64,000 nt of DNA from Butyrivibrio sp. INlla18 (GCF_900103635.1 NZ_FMXK01000003.1:124001-188000); one strand, 5' to 3'; shown: positions 43,873 to 52,775, counted from the stretch's first letter. The notes: generated by a model from the letters alone, not told the origin. A program made the numbers and translations.

Positions 43873-45496
43873 CGTATTGGATGCGGAATTCCATACTGTT
43901 AAATTTCGTCAGGGACTTAATATCGTTTTGGGTACATCTAATGGGAGCAGCGCACTGGGAAAGACGATATTTTTACAGCTGATAGAATTCTGCTTCGGCG
44001 GTGAAATATATATGGCTTCCGACACTGATATCAGGAATCATGTCCAGGATCATGTGGTGTATTTTACCTTTCATTGGGATGACGATTACTATTTTTACAG
44101 AGATACTTCGAGGCTTAATTATGTCTGCCGATGTGATATAAAAGGCAATCTGATTGAAGAAATGCCCATTCGAAAATATAGACAGTTGATTTCTGAAAAG
44201 TATGGGCTTGTATCCGATGGAGCAGATATAGTGGCTTGTATGGAGCATCATTTCAGAATCTATGGTAAAGATAATGTTCAGGAACGCTACCCGCATTTGT
44301 CAAAATCCAAAGGTAAGGATGATGAGGCGGTCGATTTTCTGCTAAGGCTTTTTGGTGATAACAACATACTGAACAATGTGCATGCCATGGAACAGGCACT
44401 TGGAGTCAAGGAGTCAGAATTTAAGAAAACTGAGACGAAGACAATATCAGAGGCAGATATTGATAGTTTGAACGAAGCGATAACGACCTTGAAAAAGCGA
44501 CAGAAGAGGCTTATGCAGAATAAAGATGATGAGAGGCTTGTTCTTTTGGGACTTAACACATCATCTGCTGAGAAAGCAGCAAGGCTTCAGAAAGAACTCC
44601 GTCAGCTTGTTCAAAAAAGAAATGAATATGTAGCAAAGAAGGAAGCTATCCTTGCAGGAAATGAGCAGTTTTGTAATGAGGTAGTAGAGCAGGATCTGGA
44701 AGATTTAAAAGAATTCTTTCCAGGTGTTAATGTTAAGGCTCTTGATGATATCCAGCATTTCCATATCAGAATCCGTGAAATCCTTGCTGATGAAGCGAGC
44801 CAAGAAGCAGATAAATTGCAGCAACTCATTGATCAGTGTGATAAAGAGATAGCGGATTTACAGCGAAGGATTGATGAAGCCGGTTATACTACCGAAATGG
44901 CAGGCAAGATTATCTCGCAGGCAGTCAGCATTTCCAGAGAAATCGATAAAAAACAGGATGAACTTGATAAGCTGCAAAACGCTAAGGCTCAACAGGAAGA
45001 AGTAGAACAAGCTGAAGACAAAATGGCAGAATTGATTGAACGCGAATGGAAGCTGATAAGGAAAATGCAGAAAATTATCAATTCTGCAATGGAAAGCTAT
45101 AATATGCTTGTGACCGAAGATAATGAAAATGCACCTACGATGGGAATTGGAAAAGACAAGACGATTTATTTCGGCACATATGGCAACACCAGTGAGAGCG
45201 CAGCTTTCAAAGGATTGGTTCTATATGATCTTGCTATACTCAAGAATTCCATGCTTCCGGTTCTCGTACATGATTCCAATATCATCAGGCGCATTAACAG
45301 AGCATATTATGAAAAGCTCTTCCAACTTTATGAAACATCAAAAAAGCAAGCGTTTATAGTACTTGACAGTACAGATGGCTTATCAGACGCTTTGGAACAA
45401 ATCATAGAACATGCCAGAGTAATCACTTTGTCGGAGTCTCACAGGCTCTTTGGCAAGTCCTGGGCAAATATGAAGGATAAAAAAGAGGGAAAATAA
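43850..45496 (+). CDS. DUF2326-family ABC ATPase of the ABC-3C system
   Basis: 548 residues from ATG 43850 (GAGGAGGAG upstream), the natural start for MLTEIKCD; an ATG at 43826 is within that ribosome site. SMC/Rad50-like layout: N-terminal half with Walker A region GTSNGSSALGKTIF near residue 32, a coiled coil from about 200 to 425, and the C-terminal half with a signature-like segment near 455 and Walker B region PVLVHDSNII near 472. ABC-3C ATPases are thought to sense phage DNA or DNA structures and trigger the effector. It ends in TAATG shared with the methyltransferase start. Confidence 0.88.
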   Translation: MLTEIKCDVLDAEFHTVKFRQGLNIVLGTSNGSSALGKTIFLQLIEFCFGGEIYMASDTDIRNHVQDHVVYFTFHWDDDYYFYRDTSRLNYVCRCDIKGNLIEEMPIRKYRQLISEKYGLVSDGADIVACMEHHFRIYGKDNVQERYPHLSKSKGKDDEAVDFLLRLFGDNNILNNVHAMEQALGVKESEFKKTETKTISEADIDSLNEAITTLKKRQKRLMQNKDDERLVLLGLNTSSAEKAARLQKELRQLVQKRNEYVAKKEAILAGNEQFCNEVVEQDLEDLKEFFPGVNVKALDDIQHFHIRIREILADEASQEADKLQQLIDQCDKEIADLQRRIDEAGYTTEMAGKIISQAVSISREIDKKQDELDKLQNAKAQQEEVEQAEDKMAELIEREWKLIRKMQKIINSAMESYNMLVTEDNENAPTMGIGKDKTIYFGTYGNTSESAAFKGLVLYDLAILKNSMLPVLVHDSNIIRRINRAYYEKLFQLYETSKKQAFIVLDSTDGLSDALEQIIEHARVITLSESHRLFGKSWANMKDKKEGK

Positions 45497-47607
45497 TGGC
45501 TGCAATACATGAATTAATAAGACAGGTAAATGATCCGGCACTTAGAGCAAGACTTGAACAGGAAGTTGAACGACTTACAGAACATAAAAAATTTGGACTT
45601 GTATTTGAAGAACACTTACCGGAATGCACGCCTCTTTACGGTCTGCCAATTAAACGTGGCAGCACGGTTGCCAGAAAGGGTAGTATCGGAGATACATACG
45701 TCGTTTTGAAAAAAACTGATACAGAGGCAGTATGCAGAAATAAGATCAGTGGTGAGAATGAGGTGATCAATCTTGATGAGCTTGTTGTTACTGCTGAATT
45801 TGGTGAACCCATTTTTCCTACGTTGACTCCGATTGACAGGGTTGAGAATGCTCCGGAAAATAGCCTGTGGCATACCCTCATTCAGGCAGATAATTATCAT
45901 GCACTTCAGCTATTAGAGTATGTCTGTGCTAATCAGGTTGACTGTATCTATATTGATCCGCCATATAATACAGATCATGATGAATGGAAATACAATGATG
46001 CCTTTGTTGATTCCAATGATCGATGGGCACATAGTATGTGGTTGTCCATGATGAAGAAAAGATTGGTTCTGGCACAGAGATTATTGACGAATGCTGGAGT
46101 TCTTATAATTAGTATTGGATATCAGGAATTAAACCGATTAGTGCTTCTCTGTGAAGAACTATTTCCAGAAAGGCAGATAGTCACTGTCACAGTACAGACT
46201 TCTGGCGGTAAACCATCCGGGGGATTTAATTATTTGCAGGAATATCTTGTGTTTGTTACTCCATTAAATTTTAGTGGTAAGGCAATGGATTTTGTTGGTG
46301 GAAAGAAAAACGCACCTTTTCATGGCATGACGTTGGCGACTTTTTCTCAAGAGGAACGACCTAATCAGGTTTATCCCATCTTTGTCGAGAAAAAAACAGG
46401 AAAAATAATAGGATGTGGGAAATCTTTACAAGAGTTAGTGGAAGATGGAACTTACAAAGGTGATTTGGCAGATTTTGTCTATCACACGGATGAAGTTCCT
46501 GATGGTGCCACGGCAGTGTGGCCGATCAGTCAAAAAGGATTACAATGCGTATGGAGGCTTATTCCTACAAGGTTTCTTGGTGATGTTAAAAAGGGGCATA
46601 TTAATGTTATAAAACAGACTCCGGGTAAAAACTCAAATGAGTTTGGGATTCAATATTTATCAGCAGGAATAATAAAGAAGATTAACAGCGGAGAGATTGT
46701 ACCCAAAGGACGTGATAAGATAAACGGCACCTATATATTGGATGCATATGAAAGCGAAGGAAGTGATATTCCTACTATATGGAATGAGAAGGAGTTTTAC
46801 ACGACTAAAGGCTCAGGTCAGATTGATTCTATTTTTGGGAGCAAAGAATTTCCATATCCTAAGCCATTAACTCTGATTACTGAAGTGCTTAGAGCTTGCA
46901 CTGATGAAAATTCACTGATTCTGGATTTTTTTGCAGGAAGCGGGACTACGCTTAATGCTGTGAACTTGCTTAATGATCAGGATGGCGGTAATAGAAGGTG
47001 CATTATTGTTACCAATAATGAAATCTCAAAGAAGCAATATAGGGCATTTACAAAAGCAGGTATGGTTCCGGGAAGTATAGAATGGGAAAAACATGGCATA
47101 TGTCGCTCTGTAACATGGCCTCGTACTGTAGCTACTATAACCGGAAAACGTCCTGATGGTTCAGATATTCCGGGCAAATATTTTGCATTTGATGAAGAAA
47201 ATAACAATCGTCCTATGGCACAAGGCTTTAAGAGTAATTGCGAGTATTTTAAACTGGACTTCCTCGACCGTGATCAAGTGTCGCTTGGAACGCAGTTTAA
47301 GGAAATACTTCCTATGCTTTGGATGAAAGCAGGTGCAATAGGCAAGCGTCCTGAAGTGGTAACTGAAGAGCCGGATATGCTTATACTTCCCGAGAATTGC
47401 TTCGCAGTACTGGTCAAGGAATCTGCATACGCTGCATTTGCCAGTGAAGTAAAAAAGTATGATTCTATTGAAATGGTATTTTTTGTCACAAATTCAGAAA
47501 GCGCATTTCATGATATGTCAGAGGATATCGGGATAAAGAATACATATCAGCTTTATCGGGATTATATTGATAATTTCGTTATTGGAGGCAGGAGAGCAAG
47601 AACATGA
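45496..47607 (+). CDS. Type III restriction-modification methyltransferase (Mod)
   Basis: 703 residues of the beta-class adenine-N6 methyltransferases: catalytic motif DPPYNTD near residue 154 and the AdoMet motif FFAGSGTT near 478, in the order expected for type III Mod. The region between (about 230-450) would hold the target-recognition domain. The first 90 residues are a helical and beta extension. The start overlaps the ABC-3C ATPase stop by one base and the end overlaps Res by four, so modification, restriction and ABC-3C genes are co-translated. The recognition sequence cannot be read from the protein. Confidence 0.92.
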   Translation: MAAIHELIRQVNDPALRARLEQEVERLTEHKKFGLVFEEHLPECTPLYGLPIKRGSTVARKGSIGDTYVVLKKTDTEAVCRNKISGENEVINLDELVVTAEFGEPIFPTLTPIDRVENAPENSLWHTLIQADNYHALQLLEYVCANQVDCIYIDPPYNTDHDEWKYNDAFVDSNDRWAHSMWLSMMKKRLVLAQRLLTNAGVLIISIGYQELNRLVLLCEELFPERQIVTVTVQTSGGKPSGGFNYLQEYLVFVTPLNFSGKAMDFVGGKKNAPFHGMTLATFSQEERPNQVYPIFVEKKTGKIIGCGKSLQELVEDGTYKGDLADFVYHTDEVPDGATAVWPISQKGLQCVWRLIPTRFLGDVKKGHINVIKQTPGKNSNEFGIQYLSAGIIKKINSGEIVPKGRDKINGTYILDAYESEGSDIPTIWNEKEFYTTKGSGQIDSIFGSKEFPYPKPLTLITEVLRACTDENSLILDFFAGSGTTLNAVNLLNDQDGGNRRCIIVTNNEISKKQYRAFTKAGMVPGSIEWEKHGICRSVTWPRTVATITGKRPDGSDIPGKYFAFDEENNNRPMAQGFKSNCEYFKLDFLDRDQVSLGTQFKEILPMLWMKAGAIGKRPEVVTEEPDMLILPENCFAVLVKESAYAAFASEVKKYDSIEMVFFVTNSESAFHDMSEDIGIKNTYQLYRDYIDNFVIGGRRART

Positions 47608-50114
47608 GAGTAGAATTATTTCCATTTCAGGAACAGGCTTTGGATGAGCTGAATAGAAAAATTGACAAGGCACACATGATGTGGAGCGATTCGGATCCGC
47701 AGGCTATTTCTTTTTCTGCACCAACAGGTGCCGGAAAGACAGTTATTATGACTGCGCTGTTTGAAGAAATATTATATGGCAATGCAGACAGAACAGCGGA
47801 ACCTGATTCGATTTTTATATGGCTTTCTGATTCCCCGGAGCTGAATGTGCAGACAAGGCTTAAGATTGAGAGCCAGTCAGATAAACTCAAAGTGCGTGAC
47901 CTTGTTACAATTGATGCAAATTTCAGTGCCGAAAGTCTCGAGGCAGGACATATTTATTTTTTGAATACTCAAAAGCTTGGTTCGGATAAATTACTTACTG
48001 CTGTCTCAGATAAAAGGTCATATTCCATTTGGGAGACGATTACCAATACTGCAAAAAGGTTTCCGGATAAGCTCTATATGATCATAGATGAGGCACATCG
48101 CGGGACCCAGACCAGTGAACGTGAAAATAAAAAAGCTCAGACAATCATGCAGAAATTTATAAAAGGAAGTCCTGAAGATGGTCTGTGTGTGATGCCACTT
48201 GTAATAGGCGTTACGGCTACCCCGCAAAGGTTTAATACCTTGATTGAAGGAATGGATTCTACTACAATCCAGAAGGTAGTTGTTTCGGCAGAGGATGTCA
48301 GGGAGTCAGGACTTTTGAAGGATAAGATTATTATCCATTATCCTGAGATGGAACTGCTTGCTAATATGTCAGTACTTAAAAGTGCAATAGAGAATTGGAA
48401 GCAAAAGTGCGAACATTGGGAGAATTACTGTGCTCAGGAAGGAGAAAATGCGGTCAATCCTATTCTTGTAATTCAGGTCGAAGATGGAAATGATCGTGAA
48501 GTGACTCAGACCGATATGGATGCCTGTGTCGGCTATGTATGCGATGCTCTCGGACGCCAGATGCTTCCGGGAGAGATAGTGCATACATTTAATGACAGAG
48601 GCACATTGAATTATCATGGCGTTGAAATCAGGCAGATAGATGCATCAAGAATTGAAGATGATCATGATATCAAGGTTGTATTCTTCAAAATGAATCTTTC
48701 GACTGGATGGGACTGTCCACGTGCTGAGACAATGATGTCATTTCGCTCTGCGCAGGATTATACCTATATTGCACAGCTTCTTGGTCGTATGATCAGAACA
48801 CCTCTCGCCCGTAGAATAATGAATGATGCTGAGCTTAATAATGTCAGTCTCTTCCTTCCTTACTTTAACGAGAATACCGTAAAGGAAGTTATAAAGGCAC
48901 TTCGTGAAAATGATTCTGCTGGTTCTACAGAAGTAGGGACACAAAGGGAATTTGTAACATTGCAGAGAAATACTGAATATGAAGATGTTTTTTCTGCAAT
49001 GAAAGATCTGATTACCTACAATATTGATTCTGTCCGCAAACAACCTCCGCTTAAACTGGCGGTGCAGCTTTCCAGAGCATTGACTATGGATGGAGTGGAT
49101 CTGAATGCTCTGGACAATACGCAGAATGCCATTGTGTCAAAAATGTCTGAGGAAATTCAGGATTTGAAAGCTTCAGGAGATTTTGATAAGAAGGCTGAGG
49201 CTATTACCGGATTCTCTATGGGAACATTTACTTTTGACTATGGAGATAATGCATATACGTATGATGATGCTACAGAGCAGGTGCAGGTTACAGATTTTGA
49301 CATTCAAAGGCATTTTGATCAGGCAGGTAAGATGCTTGGCGAAGGCTTGAATACTGTCTATTGGGTAAAAAATGCTCAAAAAGAAAAGAATGATGTACAG
49401 ATAGAAGTTATAGTTCTGGCACAATCAACTGATTTCAGGGAAAGAATATCTGCATATGCAGATAAACTCTTTGTTGATATGTATGAAGCCAAGAAAAGGA
49501 AAATATCCGCTCTCCCGGAAAATCGTAAACAGGTATATTCAAGACTTACTTCTTCTTCAGCAAATCCGATTGCTATACCGTGGCAATTGCCCCAGTCCAT
49601 AGACTTTTCGAAAACAGATGATGCTGTCAGGTATGATAGACATATGTATATAGGACATGATGGGGTATTCGAGACATCATTGAATAACTGGGAGGACGGC
49701 GTTATTCGGGAAGAGCTTGAAAACGGAATTATATGCTGGCTGAGAAATGTAGACCGTAAGAAATGGGCACTTGAGATACCATATAAAGCAGATGGTGTTT
49801 ATAGGCCAATGTATCCGGATATTATAGCGGTCAGAGCTGATGAAAACGGATATGTTTTTGATATACTGGAGCCTCATGATGACAGCCGCAAGGATAACTG
49901 CCCTAAAGCAGTGGGATTGGCAGAGTTTGCCGAGAAACATTGGGATAAGTTCGGACGAATACAGCTGATCAGAAAAAAGACAGGTGTAGATGGAAAAAAT
50001 CATTTTTACAGGCTGGACTTGTCAAAACTTGAAATCAGGAATAAAGTCCGCGCAATAACGAGCAATGGCGAGCTTGATCGCATATTTGATGAGGATTCAG
50101 TGCGCGAAGACTGA
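47604..50114 (+). CDS. Type III restriction enzyme helicase-nuclease (Res)
   Basis: 836 residues. Superfamily 2 helicase motifs: SAPTGAGKTVIM near 37, MIIDEAHRGTQ near 160, GVTATPQRF near 200 and AQLLGRMIRTPLARRI near 395. The C-terminal nuclease region is MYPDIIAVR then FDILEPHDDS near 735-765; the E-P-H segment stands where E-x-K is usual, a variant that I have seen in this subfamily. It needs Mod for target recognition. Overlaps Mod by ATGA and is followed 18 bp later by kptA. Confidence 0.9.
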   Translation: MRVELFPFQEQALDELNRKIDKAHMMWSDSDPQAISFSAPTGAGKTVIMTALFEEILYGNADRTAEPDSIFIWLSDSPELNVQTRLKIESQSDKLKVRDLVTIDANFSAESLEAGHIYFLNTQKLGSDKLLTAVSDKRSYSIWETITNTAKRFPDKLYMIIDEAHRGTQTSERENKKAQTIMQKFIKGSPEDGLCVMPLVIGVTATPQRFNTLIEGMDSTTIQKVVVSAEDVRESGLLKDKIIIHYPEMELLANMSVLKSAIENWKQKCEHWENYCAQEGENAVNPILVIQVEDGNDREVTQTDMDACVGYVCDALGRQMLPGEIVHTFNDRGTLNYHGVEIRQIDASRIEDDHDIKVVFFKMNLSTGWDCPRAETMMSFRSAQDYTYIAQLLGRMIRTPLARRIMNDAELNNVSLFLPYFNENTVKEVIKALRENDSAGSTEVGTQREFVTLQRNTEYEDVFSAMKDLITYNIDSVRKQPPLKLAVQLSRALTMDGVDLNALDNTQNAIVSKMSEEIQDLKASGDFDKKAEAITGFSMGTFTFDYGDNAYTYDDATEQVQVTDFDIQRHFDQAGKMLGEGLNTVYWVKNAQKEKNDVQIEVIVLAQSTDFRERISAYADKLFVDMYEAKKRKISALPENRKQVYSRLTSSSANPIAIPWQLPQSIDFSKTDDAVRYDRHMYIGHDGVFETSLNNWEDGVIREELENGIICWLRNVDRKKWALEIPYKADGVYRPMYPDIIAVRADENGYVFDILEPHDDSRKDNCPKAVGLAEFAEKHWDKFGRIQLIRKKTGVDGKNHFYRLDLSKLEIRNKVRAITSNGELDRIFDEDSVRED

Positions 50115-50132
50115 AATGAATAAGGATATGAT

Positions 50133-50678
50133 ATGAGCGAAAAAGAGACAAGCAAATTTATAAGTCTGATCTTAAGGCACAAGCCGGAAGTAGTTGGAAT
50201 TACACTTGATGAGCATGGATGGGCGGATGTAAAGGAATTACTTGATGGTATGAATCATGCCGGGACTGCCATTGATATGCAGCTATTGCAGAAAATTGTG
50301 GCAGATGACGAGAAGCAGAGATATTCTTTCAATGAAGACAAGACCCTGATCAGAGCAAATCAGGGACACTCCATTCCGGTGGACGTGGAACTTGAGAAAA
50401 AAGAGCCACCTGAAATCCTGTACCATGGAACCGGTGAAAAGTATGTGGATTCTATTATGAATCAGGGACTGGTTCCAAAATCCAGGCTTTATGTCCATCT
50501 CTCAAAGGACTATGATACCGCGGTCAAAGTCGGAAGCAGACATGGTAAGCCGGTGGTATTCCAGATTCGTGCTGGGGAGATGGCTCAGGCGGGAACGGAA
50601 TTTTATCTGTCGGTAAATGGAGTATGGCTTACGAAGCATGTTCCGGTGGAGTATCTGGAAATTATAGGCAGGGAGTAG
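50133..50678 (+). CDS. kptA: RNA 2'-phosphotransferase (KptA/Tpt1)
   Basis: 181 residues, the full length of the family. Conserved pieces: SLILRHKPE near residue 11, GWADVKELL near 30, LYHGTGEKYVDSIMNQGL near 93, LYVHLSKDY near 116, GSRHGKPVVFQI near 131 and NGVWLTKHVP near 160. The enzyme removes an internal 2'-phosphate from RNA, using NAD to form ADP-ribose cyclic phosphate; some members ADP-ribosylate nucleic acid ends. It has an AAGGA site and lies 18 bp after Res, so it is probably the last gene of the defence operon, for RNA repair or end modification after damage. Confidence 0.9.
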   Translation: MSEKETSKFISLILRHKPEVVGITLDEHGWADVKELLDGMNHAGTAIDMQLLQKIVADDEKQRYSFNEDKTLIRANQGHSIPVDVELEKKEPPEILYHGTGEKYVDSIMNQGLVPKSRLYVHLSKDYDTAVKVGSRHGKPVVFQIRAGEMAQAGTEFYLSVNGVWLTKHVPVEYLEIIGRE

Positions 50679-50692
50679 TGTATATATCACGA

Positions 50693-50744
50693 GACGTCAT
50701 TTTGACGTCAATGTGAAAGCTAAGGTGGCGTCGTTTTGACGTCA
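50693..50744 (+). terminator. Tandem hairpins after kptA
   Basis: GACGTCA-TTT-TGACGTC (50693-50709) and a related stem GGCGTC/GACGTC (50728-50743) are followed by CACTTTTGTTTTG. They probably end the defence operon transcript. The second stem keeps pairing through a G-U in place of A-U. Confidence 0.5.
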
Positions 50745-50882
50745 CTTTTGTTTTGTGACGAATTGCTATAAAGTCGGTGTGGATTTGCAGTCTGAGATAA
50801 ATGATATTTGAAATGCCACTTTGTTGTGAATCCGGGTTATAGGGCAGAGCCCTAACCCATGCATTAAGAATGCATGGTAATG

Positions 50883-50918
50883 GCGGAAAGTGACCTGCAA
50901 CTTTCCGCGTATCCTGTT
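50883..50918 (+). other. Candidate oriT with IncP-type nic site
   Basis: An 8-bp inverted repeat GCGGAAAG/CTTTCCGC (50883-50890, 50901-50908) with a 10-nt loop is followed by GTATCCTGT. The YATCCTG|Y core (nick predicted between 50916 and 50917) and its 8-nt distance from the inverted repeat match MOB-P family origins such as RP4. No relaxase gene is present in the element, so transfer would need one in trans. Confidence 0.6.
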
Positions 50919-50936
50919 ATCTTTTTTCTCTGGTTT

Positions 50937-51176
50937 TTCCAAATTTGGAAAAAATTCCAGATTTTGGAAAAGTCTCTGTTTTCAAGACCTCCGGCGTTCC
51001 AAAATTGGAAAAAATCGAAATCCTCCCCTGTGGAAATTTTACACTCATTTTTGGCTGATTTTTGAAAATTCCAAAGTTTGGAAAAAACAGTAATATCAAG
51101 GCTTTTGGCGTTCCAAATTCTGGAAAAACGCGTATTTTCGTTGGAGTATTTTTTAGTTCTGTTCCAAAATTTGGAA
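50937..51176 (+). repeat. Six iteron-like TTCCAAA dyads upstream of the RepA-like gene
   Basis: Copies of TTCCAAAnTTTGGAA at 50937-50950, 50955-50969, 50997-51010, 51069-51083, 51111-51125 and 51162-51176; three are perfect or nearly perfect palindromes. The third and fifth lie in a longer imperfect repeat (shared GGCGTTCCAAA). They probably bind the product of the next gene as replication iterons or operator. Confidence 0.75.
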
Positions 51177-51293
51177 CAGTATTTTTTTGCTCAAAAGTTT
51201 CAGATTATGCTTTTATGTGTCCCACATAACGTATGAAGAAAGAAATCCATCTGTGATACTGCAGATTACAGGTGACAAAGAAAGGGAAAACAC

Positions 51294-51776
51294 ATGGAAA
51301 CGGATTTTATCTATAAGGACACGAAGGTAGGAGCTTATATTCCTGTTCCGTTATGCCTGCTGAATAGCAGTCTTGGAAGTACGGAACTGTTGATATACGG
51401 AATGCTGCTAAACAGGGCTTTGCTTTCACAGAAGAATGGCTGGGGCGATTCTGATGGCAGGATATTTGAGCGTTATACATGGGATGATCTTGCAGAATTA
51501 ATCGGCAGAGGCAGGACGACAATAGGAACAGCACTTAAGAAGCTGGAGCATGAAGAGCTGATTATAAGGGAATACAGCGGCAGGGATGGATATTGCATAT
51601 ATGTAAAGATTCCATCGGAGTTTCGGAAATACAATCAGGCTATTTCAGAAATCCGTTCTCAACCAGTTCAGAAAAGCGGCAATGGAGTATTCAGAAAACT
51701 GCACACTAATAACTATACAGAGATACATGATCAAATAACTGATAAATATACGTTCAAGGAGGGAGAGAGCTTGTGA
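51294..51776 (+). CDS. RepA-like replication initiator / winged-helix protein
   Basis: 160 residues. An N-terminal replication-initiator-A-type winged helix (YIPVPLCLLNSSLGSTELLIYGMLLNR in pieces, WDDLAELIGRGRTTIGTALKKLEHEELI near 62-89) and a short basic tail. It lies 118 bp after the last iteron-like dyad and overlaps the DnaC-like gene. Such initiator/DnaC pairs occur in gut ICEs and plasmids, where they start replication of the excised circle. Full-length RepA proteins are longer, so this could be a minimal initiator or mainly a repressor. Confidence 0.75.
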   Translation: METDFIYKDTKVGAYIPVPLCLLNSSLGSTELLIYGMLLNRALLSQKNGWGDSDGRIFERYTWDDLAELIGRGRTTIGTALKKLEHEELIIREYSGRDGYCIYVKIPSEFRKYNQAISEIRSQPVQKSGNGVFRKLHTNNYTEIHDQITDKYTFKEGESL

Positions 51777-52585
51777 TGGGTAAAGAGCAGGATTTTTATA
51801 TTGGTGAGGATGGATTGGAATATTGCAGCAAGTGTCATACTCCCCGGCAGGGAAGATTTCTTTTCATGGGAAGAGAGATAACAGTACACGTCCTGTGTTC
51901 ATGTGAACAGGAGCGTCAGCAGAGAGTCAGGAAAGAGCATGAAGAACAGGAATTCAGAAATCAGGTTCTTCGAAATCGTGCCATCTGTTTTCATGATAAG
52001 AGTATGAATGACTGGACATTTGATGCTGATGATGGGAGTAATCCATCGATGGAAAAAGGAAAAGCATATATTTCGGCGTGGAATAAAATGAGGGAGAAAG
52101 GTGCAGGACTTCTTTTATGGGGCAGTGTCGGAAGCGGTAAGACTTATATGGCTGCCTGTATTGCGAATGCCCTGCTTGACAAAGGGAAAAGTGTCCTTAT
52201 GAGGGATTTTGCTGAAATAAGCAATATCTCGGTGTTTGATTCAGCAGAGTTCGTGAAAACAATTTCAGTGTATGATTTACTGATCCTGGACGATCTCGGT
52301 GCGGAGAGAAAAAGCGAGTTTGCTCTTCAGAATGTATTTCAGGTAATCAACAGAAGATGGGAATCCGGGAAACCTCTCATCATCACGACCAACCTGACAA
52401 TTGAGCAGATCAGAAAAATGGCATCGTCGGATGATTTACAGTATCAGAGGATTTATGACCGCATTCTCGGGATGTGTACGCCTGTTATGGTAACAGGTAA
52501 AAGCAAAAGGACAATTACTGCAGCTAAGAATATGGAGCTTGTAAAACGTGTAATTGCAGATGGGGAGGATACCGGAAATGAATGA
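51773..52585 (+). CDS. DnaC/IstB-like helicase-loader ATPase
   Basis: 270 residues (a GTG at 51773 or ATG at 51776 behind AAGGAGGG). An N-terminal zinc-binding pair is seen at CSKCHTPRQ near 18 and LCSCEQ near 43. The ATPase has Walker A LLWGSVGSGKTYMAA near 118 and Walker B LLILDDLGAE near 171. The zinc-binding N-terminus and ATPase match DnaC-type loaders that bring the replicative helicase to a plasmid or ICE origin. It overlaps the RepA-like gene upstream and the excisionase downstream. Confidence 0.85.
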   Translation: MMGKEQDFYIGEDGLEYCSKCHTPRQGRFLFMGREITVHVLCSCEQERQQRVRKEHEEQEFRNQVLRNRAICFHDKSMNDWTFDADDGSNPSMEKGKAYISAWNKMREKGAGLLLWGSVGSGKTYMAACIANALLDKGKSVLMRDFAEISNISVFDSAEFVKTISVYDLLILDDLGAERKSEFALQNVFQVINRRWESGKPLIITTNLTIEQIRKMASSDDLQYQRIYDRILGMCTPVMVTGKSKRTITAAKNMELVKRVIADGEDTGNE

Positions 52586-52775
52586 GATACCAACCTGGAA
52601 ACGCTATACTCTGACCATTGAAGAAGCTGCAAGCTACTACCATATCGGAGAGGCAAAACTGCGAAGACTTGTAGATGAACATTCGAATTCTGATTTTGCA
52701 ATCATGAATGGAAACAGGGTGCTGATTAAAAGACGGAAGTTCGAAGAATTTCTGGATATGGCGACTACGCTGTAA
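52578..52775 (+). CDS. xis: Tn916-type excisionase
   Basis: 65 residues from ATG 52578, nine bases after GGGGAGG; it overlaps the DnaC-like gene by 8 bp. The sequence YTLTIEEAASYYHIGEAKLRRLVDE is a winged-helix MerR/Xis-like DNA-binding domain, and the end (FAIMNGNRVLIKRRKFEEFLD) matches excisionases placed just before Tn916-type integrases. It should direct excision of the element with the integrase. Confidence 0.88.
   Translation: MNEIPTWKRYTLTIEEAASYYHIGEAKLRRLVDEHSNSDFAIMNGNRVLIKRRKFEEFLDMATTL

Larger units (their letters stand above)
50679..51293 (+). other. Replication and transfer origin-like region
   Basis: No gene. Two GACGTC-type hairpins (50693-50709 and 50728-50743) end the defence operon. 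Then come three stems in a row: GGGTTATAGGGC with its complement (about 50834-50857), CCATGCATT/AATGCATGG (50857-50877) and GCGGAAAG/CTTTCCGC (50883-50908), the last next to TATCCTG. Six TTCCAAA-type dyads follow up to 51176, before the RepA-like gene. This is the layout of an element origin. Confidence 0.65.

Noticed and set aside
50874-51099. Overlapping open frames on both strands (60-67 codons) in the dyad-rich region
   Set aside because: They arise from the repeated TTCCAAA/TTTGGAA palindromes, overlap one another in several frames and have no ribosome site.
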